Positions 43,052 through 51,422 are shown, counted from the stretch's first letter. The stretch is DNA of 64,000 nucleotides from Chitinophagaceae bacterium (GCA_017307755.1 JAFKGQ010000010.1:62001-126000), one strand, 5' to 3'. Numbers and translations are program-made. Notes: generated by a model from the letters alone, not told the origin.

Positions 43052-43711
43052 ATGCGGCGGCTTCGCAGATTACTCCTGGTGCTGGCGGGGTTGGGTATCG
43101 TCGTGTGTGTATTAGCGGCACATTACTATTACAAAGGCTTTTATCATCGGAATCATCCTTCACATCCAAACGGATCCTCTTCGCGACCGGGTCTGGCCGA
43201 GATCGCACGTTTGTCTGCAAAAGCAGCCGAGCTGAGAAATCCTATGGGTGGTCTTCCCACAAAGTACAATTCGCAGGTGGCGTTCCTGGTGGACATGCGG
43301 CTTCCCTCGGGGAAGAATCGTTTTTTTGTCTATGATCTGGCCGCCGACTCCGTCCGGACGGCGGGACTGGTGGCGCATGGCAGTGGGGGTCATGCCTTCA
43401 GCCTTACGCCATCTTTCTCCAATGTCAATGGCAGTAATTGCAGCGCGTTGGGTAAATACAGAGTTGGCGGCCCCTATGCGGGACGGTTCGGGCGGGCCTA
43501 CTTCCTTCATGGATTGGACTCCACCAATGATCAGGCGCTGAACAGACATATCGTGCTGCATTCTTATAGCTGCGTACCCGAGGGAGAGACAGACCCCTAT
43601 CCCATCTGCAACAGCCAGGGATGTCCCATGGTATCGCCGGCATTCCTGCAGCGATTACAACCCTTGATCGATGGGTCGAAAAAACCTATTATGCTTTGGA
43701 TATTTTATTAA
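43052..43711 (+). CDS. YkuD_2-type L,D-transpeptidase-like protein
   Basis: About 219 aa with an N-terminal signal anchor (LLLVLAGLGIVVCVLAA). The body matches the murein L,D-transpeptidase catalytic domain family: AFLVDMRLPSGKNRFFVYDL, AHGSGGHAFSLTPSFSN, then HIVLHSYSCVPEG and the catalytic motif NSQGCPMVSP with Ser/Cys/Gly placed as in YkuD enzymes. It probably acts on peptidoglycan in the periplasm. The frame also offers an ATG at 43013 inside a small palindrome (ATGCAC/GTGCAT); I prefer 43052 because the basic residues then precede the anchor directly. It converges on the pirin gene. Confidence 0.82.
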   Translation: MRRLRRLLLVLAGLGIVVCVLAAHYYYKGFYHRNHPSHPNGSSSRPGLAEIARLSAKAAELRNPMGGLPTKYNSQVAFLVDMRLPSGKNRFFVYDLAADSVRTAGLVAHGSGGHAFSLTPSFSNVNGSNCSALGKYRVGGPYAGRFGRAYFLHGLDSTNDQALNRHIVLHSYSCVPEGETDPYPICNSQGCPMVSPAFLQRLQPLIDGSKKPIMLWIFY

Positions 43712-43720
43712 GGGCCTTTA

Positions 43721-44434
43721 TTATCCGAACATCGGCACCTCGATAGCCAGCAGGTCGGCGTCTGCCACGGCATGGATCGTAAAGTCCTTTGTTTCGTAGA
43801 TCCCGAGCGCATCACGCCGCTGGAGCGTTTTGCCGCCCACCTCTACTTCTCCTTCCACAACAAAGAGATAAACGCCGCTGCCGTCAAAAGAGGAAGTAAA
43901 CCCGATCTCCTTCCCGGCGCTCAGCCGGGTCAGCGCCATACGGGCGTCCTGGTTGATCCATACGCCTCCTTCGGCGGAGTTGGGGCTAACTACCACCTGC
44001 CACCGATCTTTCCGAAGACTTTGGTCAAAGGTCCGCTGGTCATGACGGGGCTTTATATTCTGTTGTTTTGGAAAGATCCATATCTGAAGAAAATTCAAGG
44101 GGTCATAATGGGACGCGTTGTATTCGGAGTGGCGGATGCCGCTGCCGGCACTCATGATCTGTACGTCGCCGCTGTAGACGATGCCTTCCGTACCTGTGCT
44201 GTCCTTATGGGCGATAGCTCCTTTCAGGGGAATAGAGACGATCTCCATATTTTCGTGGGGATGGGTATCAAATCCGCCGCCGCCCTTTACAATATCGTCA
44301 TTCAACACACGAAGAGCGCCAAAATGTACTTTTTCGGGATGATGCCAGTTGCCAAAGCTAAAAGAATGGTGGCTGTCCAGCCAGCCAAAGTTGACATGGC
44401 CCCTTTCAGCCGCAGGATAGAATATGGTCTTCAT
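43721..44434 (-). CDS. pirin family protein (YhhW-like)
   Basis: A 237-aa bicupin. The N-terminal cupin carries the pirin metal ligands in GGFDTHPHENMEIVSIPL and HSEYN, with the typical start NFGWLDSHHSFSFGNW. The second cupin covers residues about 140-230. Pirins of this kind bind iron or similar metal; YhhW has quercetinase activity in vitro and its biological role is unsettled. scpA lies 24 bases upstream on the same strand, so cotranscription is possible. Confidence 0.9.
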   Translation of the reverse strand: MKTIFYPAAERGHVNFGWLDSHHSFSFGNWHHPEKVHFGALRVLNDDIVKGGGGFDTHPHENMEIVSIPLKGAIAHKDSTGTEGIVYSGDVQIMSAGSGIRHSEYNASHYDPLNFLQIWIFPKQQNIKPRHDQRTFDQSLRKDRWQVVVSPNSAEGGVWINQDARMALTRLSAGKEIGFTSSFDGSGVYLFVVEGEVEVGGKTLQRRDALGIYETKDFTIHAVADADLLAIEVPMFG

Positions 44435-44458
44435 AAGTATGTAAAAATAAGCAAAGCC

Positions 44459-45406
44459 TTAATTCAAAAACGCCCGGTCATCCTCCTCTCCGGACTCATC
44501 ATCCTTGTCTCCCGCGTCCCCTTCGTCCGCCTTGTCTTCGTCAAACCGTAACTCCGGCTGCTCATTCACAGGCTTATCAAAAAGTTCCAGCGCGCTCTGG
44601 GGCCCCGCGACGTCCGCATCATCTTCTTCCGCCGGGAAAAAGCCGTCATCTTCTTCCTCACGGTGTTCGTTAAACTCGACGATAAAATTATTCCTGCCCT
44701 CGCCGATGAGGATGCTCATATATTTTGCCTGCACCAGCTCCAGCATAGAGAGGAACATAAAAATGGCATGCAGCCGGTTCTCACAGACTTCGAAGATCTT
44801 TTCAAAGGAAAGGGTCTTCCCCTTTTGTACGATGTCCAGCACATAGGTCCGGCTGTCTTCCATCGTATAGCGATATTGGACGACGGTATGTACGGGTTTG
44901 TTCTGGCGTTGTTGTATGCGCTGCATGAGCCTTTCGAAGGTCTTCATGAGCTTGAAAAGGGTGATGGCCTGTATCTCCGTGCCTTCGCCGGACTCTTCTC
45001 CTATATGAGACAGCTCCTTTTGAAGGTTGCCGCGACGGACCATCAGGTGGCGGATGGCCTCCATTTCGGCCAGGGTGGCGGCTGCCTCTTTGTAACGCTT
45101 GTATTCCAGCAGTTTGTCTATAAGTTCCTGACGGGGGTCAATCTCGTTGCCTTGCTCGTCCAGCTCCTTGCGGGGCAGCAGCATTTTGGCCTTTATCCGC
45201 ATCAGTGTACTGACAAAAAGGATGAATTCGCTGGACAGCTCGATATTAAGGCTTTCCTCTGAATGGATATAGGTGAGGAAATCCTGGATGATCCTGCTGA
45301 TGGGAATATTATAAATATCCAGCTCATCCCTTTCGATAAAGAACAGAAGGAGATCGAAAGGACCTTCAAACTGGGGTAATTTTATCTGGTACGTTGCGTT
45401 GGTCAT
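44459..45406 (-). CDS. scpA: segregation and condensation protein A
   Basis: The kleisin subunit that bridges SMC heads with ScpB during chromosome condensation. The 315-aa protein has the family start YQIKLPQFEGPFDLLLFFIE, DIYNIPISRIIQDFLTYI, a coiled middle, and the C-terminal winged helix FEKIFEVCENRLHAIFMFLS then MLELVQAKYMSILIGEG. A very acidic tail of about 70 residues (EDKADEGDAGDKDDESGEED) follows, longer than in most ScpA proteins. scpB is not in the window. A TATTTTCG box ends exactly four bases before the ATG. Confidence 0.93.
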   Translation of the reverse strand: MTNATYQIKLPQFEGPFDLLLFFIERDELDIYNIPISRIIQDFLTYIHSEESLNIELSSEFILFVSTLMRIKAKMLLPRKELDEQGNEIDPRQELIDKLLEYKRYKEAAATLAEMEAIRHLMVRRGNLQKELSHIGEESGEGTEIQAITLFKLMKTFERLMQRIQQRQNKPVHTVVQYRYTMEDSRTYVLDIVQKGKTLSFEKIFEVCENRLHAIFMFLSMLELVQAKYMSILIGEGRNNFIVEFNEHREEEDDGFFPAEEDDADVAGPQSALELFDKPVNEQPELRFDEDKADEGDAGDKDDESGEEDDRAFLN

Positions 45407-45622
45407 TAGGCGAAAATACTCAAAATCCGGCGGAGTTACCGGCCGGTTTTCCCCAAGTTAACCCCAGGGGAAGCAATTTTTGTTCCCAATTTAATTTTGA
45501 TTTTTTATAGCTTTACAGCCTCCTTCGCAACATTCCAAATCCAAGTAGGGTAGTATTTCGGTCATTTCGATGCGTTTTCCGCGATCGCAAATGCGGATTT
45601 CATGGCTTTAAACTTTTGAGGA

Positions 45623-46525
45623 ATGAATCGTAGAAAGAATGATATACTTTGGAAGGGAATGCTCGAAGAGGTCTTTGACGACCTGCTACGGTTCGTCTTC
45701 CCAAATGCTGATCGGGCCTTTGCTATGAGACGAGGTTTCGAGTTCCTGGATAAAGAGCTGGGGGAAATGTATCCGGAGCCTGAAAAGCCGTCGGAAACCA
45801 AATTTGTGGACAAGCTGGTAAAAGTCTTTCAAAAGGATGGTACCGAAGAATGGGTCCTTTGCCACGTCGAGGTACAAGGGAAGAATGATAAAGAATTTGC
45901 CAAACGGATGTTTAAGTACTATGCCAGGATCTTCGATCGCTTCGACCGGCCAATAACAACAATTGCCATCTTCACCGGGAGAGACGGTAAAAAACTGCCG
46001 GGGATGTACGTTCGCAAATACATGGGTGCGGAGCTGATCTATAAGTACAATACCCTGTGCATCCTGGATTATGAAGACCGCCGCCTGGCCGCAGACAGGA
46101 ATCCGTTCGCCCTGGTAATGCTGGCGGCAAAAAAGGCCTTATTGAAAGGAAAGGACTTGGACGCAGTATTATTAAAGGAAAAGCTGGCCATTTCTAAGTT
46201 ATTGATTAGAAGAGGATACGGGGAGGAAAAGACAAATGCGATCTTATCCTTTCTCCACAACTACGTGCGGTTTGAGAAGCCGGAAACAAATCGTATTTTT
46301 GATAGTGAAATTGATCGCTTAACTGGTAAAACGAATACAATGGGAATCATTGAACAAGTGAAGCAAATGAGGATTGCGGAGGCAAAAGAGGAAGCCCGAA
46401 CGGAAAAAGAGGCTGCAGTGGTTAAAAACCTTATAGCAGAAACCAATTTTTCCGACAAAAAGATCGCTGATATTGTCGGCGTGACCGAAGCCTTTGTAAA
46501 ACGAATACGGCGGAACACGAAATAA
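45623..46525 (+). CDS. Rpn/PD-(D/E)XK nuclease-family protein
   Basis: A 300-aa protein whose first 200 residues match the Rpn (recombination-promoting nuclease/transposase_31-like) fold: KNDILWKGMLEEVFDDLLRF, the presumed active-site Asp63 (KFVDKLVKVF) and Glu83-x-Gln85 (CHVEVQGKND), then AKRMFKYYARIFDRF. The C terminus has a helix-turn-helix-like end (SDKKIADIVGVTEAFVKRIR). Rpn proteins are DNA endonucleases linked to RecA-independent recombination or to phage response. The gene stands alone, with no transposon ends visible around it. A strong bidirectional terminator follows 50 bases after the stop. Confidence 0.8.
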   Translation: MNRRKNDILWKGMLEEVFDDLLRFVFPNADRAFAMRRGFEFLDKELGEMYPEPEKPSETKFVDKLVKVFQKDGTEEWVLCHVEVQGKNDKEFAKRMFKYYARIFDRFDRPITTIAIFTGRDGKKLPGMYVRKYMGAELIYKYNTLCILDYEDRRLAADRNPFALVMLAAKKALLKGKDLDAVLLKEKLAISKLLIRRGYGEEKTNAILSFLHNYVRFEKPETNRIFDSEIDRLTGKTNTMGIIEQVKQMRIAEAKEEARTEKEAAVVKNLIAETNFSDKKIADIVGVTEAFVKRIRRNTK

Positions 46526-46575
46526 CCCCGGCCTGTCAGCTCCCGTATCAACACTTCTGCTATAGATAAAATATT

Positions 46576-46602
46576 AAACCGCTCTTTCGAGCGGTTTTTC
46601 TT
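46576..46602 (+). terminator. bidirectional rho-independent terminator
   Basis: AAACCGCTC, loop TTTC, GAGCGGTTT (46576-46597) followed by TTC and TTTTT. The stem has A residues on the left and T on the right, so it can serve the Rpn gene and the convergent DUF3078 gene. Confidence 0.9.
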
Positions 46603-46628
46603 TTTAAGACCCGGGCAGGAGTAAACCC

Positions 46629-47606
46629 TTACTGCGTCGGAGCCGCAGGCTTCACCGGGTTCCTGTTATTAAATGCATAAGAAAGCCCGATCCCCATCAC
46701 TTCCTGCAATTGTACCTTAGGCCCTCCCTGGGTACCGTCTGATTTAACAGATTTAATATCATTGTCATATATCATGTTCACCGAGAGGTTCATACTGATG
46801 AGCCGGGTCACTTTCACCGCCAGGATATTGTTCCAGTAGACAGCCACATTCCCGGCTTTGTGTAAATAGTCGGTGAAGAGGTCCAGCTTGGTCTTGAAAG
46901 TCGCCGTTTTGCTGATGTTAGCCATATAGTTGATGGATGCAAAGGCGCCCAGCTGGAATCTGACATGTTTACCGGAGTCCACTCCAAAAGCGCCGATGGA
47001 AGAGAGACTGTCATTGCTTACGATCACCCAGCGGGCTGTGGCCGGTGACAGAAAGAGAGAGAAATTCGGCTTTGGCTTCCAGTCCAGACCCAGCGAAAGA
47101 AGCACATAGGCCGGAGAGAGAAAATTAGAGGTCAGCTTTTTAGCAGTATCGCCCTCGTAAGCGTACCCTTTTGCAAACTGGCTTCTAAAATTAAACAGTC
47201 CGCTGAGGTACCAATTCTTCCCTATGTCATAGCCGTACTTGGACACCAGGTCGATGCGGTCATCCGCCTTACGGGTCCCCAGGCTGGTGGTTTGTACAAG
47301 CCCATATGCCAGGTCCAGGGTATTGTCCCAGTTTCGCCTGCCGTCTTTGTAAAATGCATACAAACTCAGCAGCGTGGAAAGAGAAAGGGAGGATTTGTCG
47401 CCACCCGCCGCCCAGTTGCTAAGGGCAGCCTGGTTAAAGTTGAGGTTATACAGCCCGCCGACCTTCCATTTCTGTGGTATCGTATCGTTGGGATCTTTTG
47501 TAATGGTCCGGTTCGATTCGTCCCTCAATCCCTGTATCTTGTTTTGAGCATTGGAAAAAGAGATACACCCTACCGTGAGGACGGCTAAAAGCACAAAGTT
47601 CTTCAT
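46629..47606 (-). CDS. DUF3078 outer-membrane protein
   Basis: A 325-aa protein with signal peptide (KNFVLLAVLTVGCISFSNAQ) and the DUF3078 pattern: WKVGGLYNLNFNQAALSNWA, AGGDKSSLSLSTLLSLYAFY, NWDNTLDLAYGLVQTTSLG, then DDRIDLVSKYGYDIGKNWYL. The strands alternate in a beta-barrel pattern, which places it in the outer membrane. The function is unknown, but the family is widely conserved in Bacteroidota. A partial copy of the dispersed hairpin element lies in the 226-base gap between it and mscL. Confidence 0.88.
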   Translation of the reverse strand: MKNFVLLAVLTVGCISFSNAQNKIQGLRDESNRTITKDPNDTIPQKWKVGGLYNLNFNQAALSNWAAGGDKSSLSLSTLLSLYAFYKDGRRNWDNTLDLAYGLVQTTSLGTRKADDRIDLVSKYGYDIGKNWYLSGLFNFRSQFAKGYAYEGDTAKKLTSNFLSPAYVLLSLGLDWKPKPNFSLFLSPATARWVIVSNDSLSSIGAFGVDSGKHVRFQLGAFASINYMANISKTATFKTKLDLFTDYLHKAGNVAVYWNNILAVKVTRLISMNLSVNMIYDNDIKSVKSDGTQGGPKVQLQEVMGIGLSYAFNNRNPVKPAAPTQ

Positions 47607-47743
47607 AACAGATCTTTTTGATTCAAATTGGTCGATTCACAAAAAAGCTGCCAGGATTCCTCCCGGACAATTTATTTTTCAGTTATGCGCCTGATGGGGC
47701 GCAATCGGATACCACCTGGCAAGCGATCGAGCGGATCAGACGT

Positions 47744-47838
47744 TGGGCCAAACGAACCAGAGGTTCGTTGTCCGAAGGACAATTATTAGACCTATCCTAA
47801 AAAATGGATAAATTTTCCAGATGATCTATTTTTTAGGA
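47744..47838 (-). repeat. partial copy F of the dispersed element (H3 and an H0-like hairpin)
   Basis: H3 is ACGAACC, loop AGA, GGTTCGT (47752-47768), followed as in copy A by TGTCCG. H1 and H2 are absent. An 11-bp perfect hairpin TCCTAAAAAAT/ATTTTTTAGGA (47795-47805 with 47828-47838) lies where H0 would be, and its loop (TAAATTTTCCAGA) resembles the H0 loop of copy A (TAAATTCCAGAC). Its last bases overlap the mscL stop codon. Confidence 0.55.
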
Positions 47839-48207
47839 TTTCTTCTTCAGCTCGTCGAGAATGTCGGCCAACAGTTTCTCACTGGCAGTAGGCGCTGTGG
47901 CGGATGGCACTTTTTTCTTTTCCAGGCTCTTGAACCCCTTTACGATGAGGAAAAGGATAAAGGCGATAATGATAAATTTAATGATCGCGGCGATGAAACT
48001 GCCATACTTCACTGTACCCCATGCCAGTTTATCGATGTCCTGCAAATTTGCCGCTTTAAGCGCAGGGGTTAACAACAAAGGGGTGATCACATTGTCCACC
48101 AGCGACGAGACGATGGCGCTGAATGCGGCGCCGACAACTACTGCTACAGCCAGGTCCAGCACGTTACCGCGCATGACGAAATCCTTGAATTCTTTTAGCA
48201 TACTCAT
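47833..48207 (-). CDS. mscL: large-conductance mechanosensitive channel
   Basis: A 124-aa inner-membrane channel that opens on hypo-osmotic shock. It has the conserved N terminus LKEFKDFVMRGNVLDLAVAV followed by VGAAFSAIVSSLVDNVITPL as the pore-lining first helix, and a second helix at about 68-88 (FIAAIIKFIIIAFILFLIVK). The C-terminal bundle is KLLADILDELKKKS. The frame allows an ATG at 48207 or at 48201. It lies 25 bases downstream of the ppk2 gene on the same strand. Confidence 0.95.
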   Translation of the reverse strand: MSMLKEFKDFVMRGNVLDLAVAVVVGAAFSAIVSSLVDNVITPLLLTPALKAANLQDIDKLAWGTVKYGSFIAAIIKFIIIAFILFLIVKGFKSLEKKKVPSATAPTASEKLLADILDELKKKS

Positions 48208-48232
48208 GTTATCTGGTTTTAAGTTGGTTACT

Positions 48233-48979
48233 CTACTTCTTTAAACCTGGATACTGCATTTGCAGACCTTTTAGTGTGTCCCTCAATGTGGTGGCTATCA
48301 CATGCTCCTTATACCAATTCTGGTCAGCCGGCACAATGGTCCACGGTACGTCATTACAGTTCTCAAAACAGTCTTCGTACATCGCCATGTAATCGTCCCA
48401 TAACTCGGCTTCTTTAAAATCACTCTCGTTGTACTTCCACTGTTTTGCAGGGTTGCGGATACGTTCTTCCAACCTTTCCCGTTGTTCTTTGGGGGATATA
48501 TGCAGATAGAATTTCAGGATATGGGTATCGTTATGCTCCGTCAGCAATCGCTCAAAATCATTGATGGCTTTCATACGCCGCCGTGCCGTCTTGTCATCGA
48601 TCCACTTATGCACGCGGGTGATGAGGATATCTTCATAATGGCTGCGGTTAAACACTTGTATATAGCCTTTGGACGGCGCATGTGCATGGATGCGCCATAA
48701 AAAATCGTGGGACAGCTCTTCAGCCGTAGGCACCTTAAAAGATCTTACCAATACACCCTGGGGGTTTAATTTTCCCAATACATTGCGTACGGCCCCGTCC
48801 TTGCCGCTGGCATCCATGCCCTGGATGACGACGAGCACAGAATGCTTTGACTCGGCGTATAAAAGGTTTTGCAATTCGTCCAGTTCCGCCAGGATACCCG
48901 GCAGTTTCTCCTTGACCTCCTGTTTATCCCAGCCTTCCGGGGCCCTTGTACTAATATCTTTCAATTTGATCTTCCCCAT
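48233..48979 (-). CDS. ppk2: polyphosphate kinase 2 family protein
   Basis: A 248-aa P-loop kinase that uses polyphosphate to phosphorylate nucleotides. The core motifs are present: Walker A VIQGMDASGKDGAVRNV, VFNRSHYEDILITRVH as Walker B region, and the lid RRMKAINDFERLL to EQRERLEERIRNPAKQWKY. The frame is open to a GTG at 49030, but the ATG at 48979 (MGKIKLKDI) is preferred; a TAAATTGG sequence lies just before it. Substrate class (AMP, ADP or both) cannot be told. It is probably cotranscribed with mscL. Confidence 0.9.
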   Translation of the reverse strand: MGKIKLKDISTRAPEGWDKQEVKEKLPGILAELDELQNLLYAESKHSVLVVIQGMDASGKDGAVRNVLGKLNPQGVLVRSFKVPTAEELSHDFLWRIHAHAPSKGYIQVFNRSHYEDILITRVHKWIDDKTARRRMKAINDFERLLTEHNDTHILKFYLHISPKEQRERLEERIRNPAKQWKYNESDFKEAELWDDYMAMYEDCFENCNDVPWTIVPADQNWYKEHVIATTLRDTLKGLQMQYPGLKK

Positions 48980-49168
48980 TGATCCCCAATTTATGGTTCG
49001 AATGTATTGATTTTTTCTTATGTATGTCACTCACGTCGTCAGTGAAATAGGAGATTACCCATTTGCCGCAATAACGACAATGGACAGGTGTGCTTCATAG
49101 TGCGGTCCTAATTCCCTGCGACAGGAAGTAGGAAGGGAAAGTAAATAGGGGTAATTATATTTTCTTCA

Positions 49169-49200
49169 CCGCCAGGACCGGGTCAGATCCTGACTGGCGG
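49169..49200 (-). terminator. hairpin directly after frr
   Basis: CCGCCAG (49169-49175) pairs with CTGGCGG (49194-49200), and an inner GGTCAGATCCTGAC segment can extend the stem. It begins one base after the frr stop codon on the minus strand and is followed by an A/T-rich stretch without a long T run. Confidence 0.55.
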
Positions 49201-49201
49201 T

Positions 49202-49765
49202 CTAAACAGACATTATCTCTTTTTCCTTTGCTGCGAGGTGCTTGTCAACAAGGGCGATGAATTTGTCCGTCAGGTCCTGCATCCTTTTCTCCGCATCCTT
49301 GGCTTCGTCTTCGCTAAGCCCGTCTTTTTGCAGTTTTTTTATCTGTTCGATTGCTTCCCGGCGGATACTGCGCACCGATACTTTGGATTGCTCGCCTTCG
49401 CCACCCGCACGTTTGACAAACTCTTTTCTTCTTTCTTCCGTCAGCGGAGGCATGAACAGACGTATGATATTCCCGTCATTCTGAGGAGTAACACCCAGGT
49501 TAGCAGCAATGATAGACCTTTCAATGGGTTGGAGCATATTTTTCTCCCAGGGCTGAATGGTCAGGGTTCGGGCATCCATCACGGATACATTAGCTACCTG
49601 GTTCAGCGGGGTAAGGCTACCGTAATAATCTACTGTCAGGCCATCCAGCATCTGGGGACTGGCCTTTCCAGCACGTATTTTAATCAGTTCAGTTTCAAGA
49701 TGATTGAGCGCTTTTTGCATGCTGTCCTCGGCGTCTTCCAGGATCAGCGTAACATCGTCTGACAT
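49202..49765 (-). CDS. frr: ribosome recycling factor
   Basis: A 187-aa protein that works with EF-G to split post-termination ribosomes. Family landmarks are LNHLETELIKIRAGKASPQM, GSLTPLNQVANVSVMDARTL then TIQPWEKNM, LTEERRKEFVKRAGGEGEQS and the C-terminal three-helix coil ending VDKHLAAKEKEIMSV. The length and start match the family. pyrH and tsf, often nearby, are not in the window. A copy of the dispersed hairpin element begins 24 bases upstream of its start codon. Confidence 0.96.
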   Translation of the reverse strand: MSDDVTLILEDAEDSMQKALNHLETELIKIRAGKASPQMLDGLTVDYYGSLTPLNQVANVSVMDARTLTIQPWEKNMLQPIERSIIAANLGVTPQNDGNIIRLFMPPLTEERRKEFVKRAGGEGEQSKVSVRSIRREAIEQIKKLQKDGLSEDEAKDAEKRMQDLTDKFIALVDKHLAAKEKEIMSV

Positions 49766-49788
49766 AATACTATAGATAGGTTACAAGG

Positions 49789-49938
49789 TGCACCGGATAT
49801 GGGCTTCTACCGAAAAATAACCCATCTCCGGTGCACGGCTAATGATGTGATACCTTCGTCGGAGCTGCTTCGCCACGCTCCTCCTCGGTCGTAACCTTCG
49901 GTTTCCTCGGTTACGGCCAGCGGACCTGTGGTCCGCTT
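49789..49938 (+). repeat. dispersed four-hairpin element, copy C
   Basis: H0 is TGCACCGGATATGGG (49789-49803) with CCCATCTCCGGTGCA (49821-49835), one mismatch; H1 is GGAGC (49861-49865) with GCTCC (49877-49881); H2 is CGTAACC (49890-49896) with GGTTACG (49909-49915); H3 is GCGGACC, loop TGT, GGTCCGC (49920-49936). H3 differs from copy D at several paired positions but keeps full pairing. Confidence 0.85.
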
Positions 49939-49978
49939 GCAAACCTATGGAAAAATTGCTAATCTACCCGATCCATTG

Positions 49979-51121
49979 CTAATTGTTTTGCTCCAGCATG
50001 GTATCCTTGGTAAGAGACATCAGCTTGGAAGCCTTGGTAAGCTGCGCGCTTTTTTCAACCCCATTCCGGGCCACAAATAGACGAGGGGCAGGGCGCATGT
50101 AGTAGATAATGCCTATCATCGCAAAGAAAACTGCAAAGACGGAAACGATCAGCAGCGTGCAGTTGAGCGATCTCCCTAAAAATACAAGGGCGATCATCGC
50201 CGCATTGATAGCCACCAGGAAGAAAGTGATGGCCTTATGGGAAAAACCCTTGTCCAGTAGCAGATGATGGATATGATTTCTGTCGGGGCTGAAAGGACTG
50301 CGACGATGCAGGATACGGATACCAAACACCCGCAGCGTGTCCAGCAGCGGCACCATCAATATGGTAAACCCTACGGCAGGAGAGGCCGAGATACGAAAAC
50401 TCACGTCTTCAGAACCCGCAACATTGATAAACTTTATTACCAGTATCGCATTGATGGTGCCTACCAGCAAAGAGCCGGTGTCACCCATAAAGATCTTGGC
50501 AGGCTGAAAATTAAAGATAAGGAAGGCCAGTAGACTGCCGGCCAGCGAAAAAGCGATGACGGCATAAGGCAACAGGTTCGCATTCACGTTGAGAAAATAG
50601 GTCCCGAACACAACCGAGGACAATAAACCCAGACTGCCGGCCAGACCATCGATACCATCAATAAGATTAAAGGAATTGATCACCACAATGACGGCAAAAT
50701 AGGTGAGGAGCAGACTAAACATCTCAGGCAGCTGATAGATACCCAGGAACCCATGCATACTCCGGATCTGGATGCCTCCATAATATATAATGATAAAAGC
50801 CGCCAATACCTGTCCGATAAATTTCTTTACTGGCGAAATGATGAGGATGTCATCCTTTAGACCCAAAAAGAATATAACGAGCGAAGCTGCTATAAAATAT
50901 TGTAGATCAGTATATTGGCTAAAATGTAACGTCAACAGGCAGCCAAAGACGAAACCCGCGAATATACCCAGTCCCCCGAGGGGTGTAATAGGAGAATGAT
51001 GGACCTTTCGTTCGTCCGGCATATCGAACAACTTCTTCATTTCGGCTACATTAATTACGGCCGGGATAGCCAGGAACGTGATAGTGAAGGAAATAGCTAT
51101 CGAAAGTAGGACATCGAACAT
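49979..51121 (-). CDS. WecA/MraY-type undecaprenyl-phosphate sugar-1-phosphate transferase
   Basis: A 380-aa polytopic enzyme with about ten membrane helices that loads a sugar phosphate (probably GlcNAc-1-P) onto undecaprenyl phosphate. Conserved cytoplasmic motifs are FLGLKDDILIISPVKKFIGQ, NSFNLIDGIDGLAGSLG, IFMGDTGSLLVG and PFSPDRNHIHHLLLDKGFSH. The HIHH motif marks the WecA branch rather than MraY. It should start synthesis of a surface polysaccharide or teichoic-acid-like polymer; the GT2 gene at 53955 may act in a similar pathway. It lies between copy C of the hairpin element and the tkt promoter. Confidence 0.88.
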   Translation of the reverse strand: MFDVLLSIAISFTITFLAIPAVINVAEMKKLFDMPDERKVHHSPITPLGGLGIFAGFVFGCLLTLHFSQYTDLQYFIAASLVIFFLGLKDDILIISPVKKFIGQVLAAFIIIYYGGIQIRSMHGFLGIYQLPEMFSLLLTYFAVIVVINSFNLIDGIDGLAGSLGLLSSVVFGTYFLNVNANLLPYAVIAFSLAGSLLAFLIFNFQPAKIFMGDTGSLLVGTINAILVIKFINVAGSEDVSFRISASPAVGFTILMVPLLDTLRVFGIRILHRRSPFSPDRNHIHHLLLDKGFSHKAITFFLVAINAAMIALVFLGRSLNCTLLIVSVFAVFFAMIGIIYYMRPAPRLFVARNGVEKSAQLTKASKLMSLTKDTMLEQNN

Positions 51122-51342
51122 CAGCCTCGTTTTGAGTTGGTTAACAAAAATAGGAATCTTTTTTCCATTTTTTATACTGCTACTATATCAGTTGCCCAAG
51201 CAATTTGTAGGTTTATGGAGTCGGTAGGCCAGTTCAAATTTGACTTTGTCTTAGATGTCTTTAAAACCCGCTTCAGCTAGTAAGCTATTGGTAGTTAAGG
51301 GAAATTGGACCGAAAGGTAATACAAAAGTTTAATGCGTCAAA

Positions 51343-51373
51343 TTTATTAATGATAATAAAATCACTAGATTTG
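51343..51373 (+). promoter_or_regulatory. promoter of the transketolase N-terminal subunit gene
   Basis: TTTA (51343-51346), a 19-base spacer and the perfect box TAGATTTG (51366-51373). The expected leader is about 43 bases. The rest of the 301-base interval 51122-51422 is AT-rich and shows no gene. Confidence 0.55.
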
Positions 51374-51422
51374 CTCACCAAATCTTATAAACCTCAGTCG
51401 CAAAGCTCATAAAACGTTAATT

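Noticed and set aside
45407..46628. An insertion sequence around the Rpn gene
   Set aside because: No terminal inverted repeats or target duplications were seen at either side; the hairpin downstream is an ordinary bidirectional terminator.
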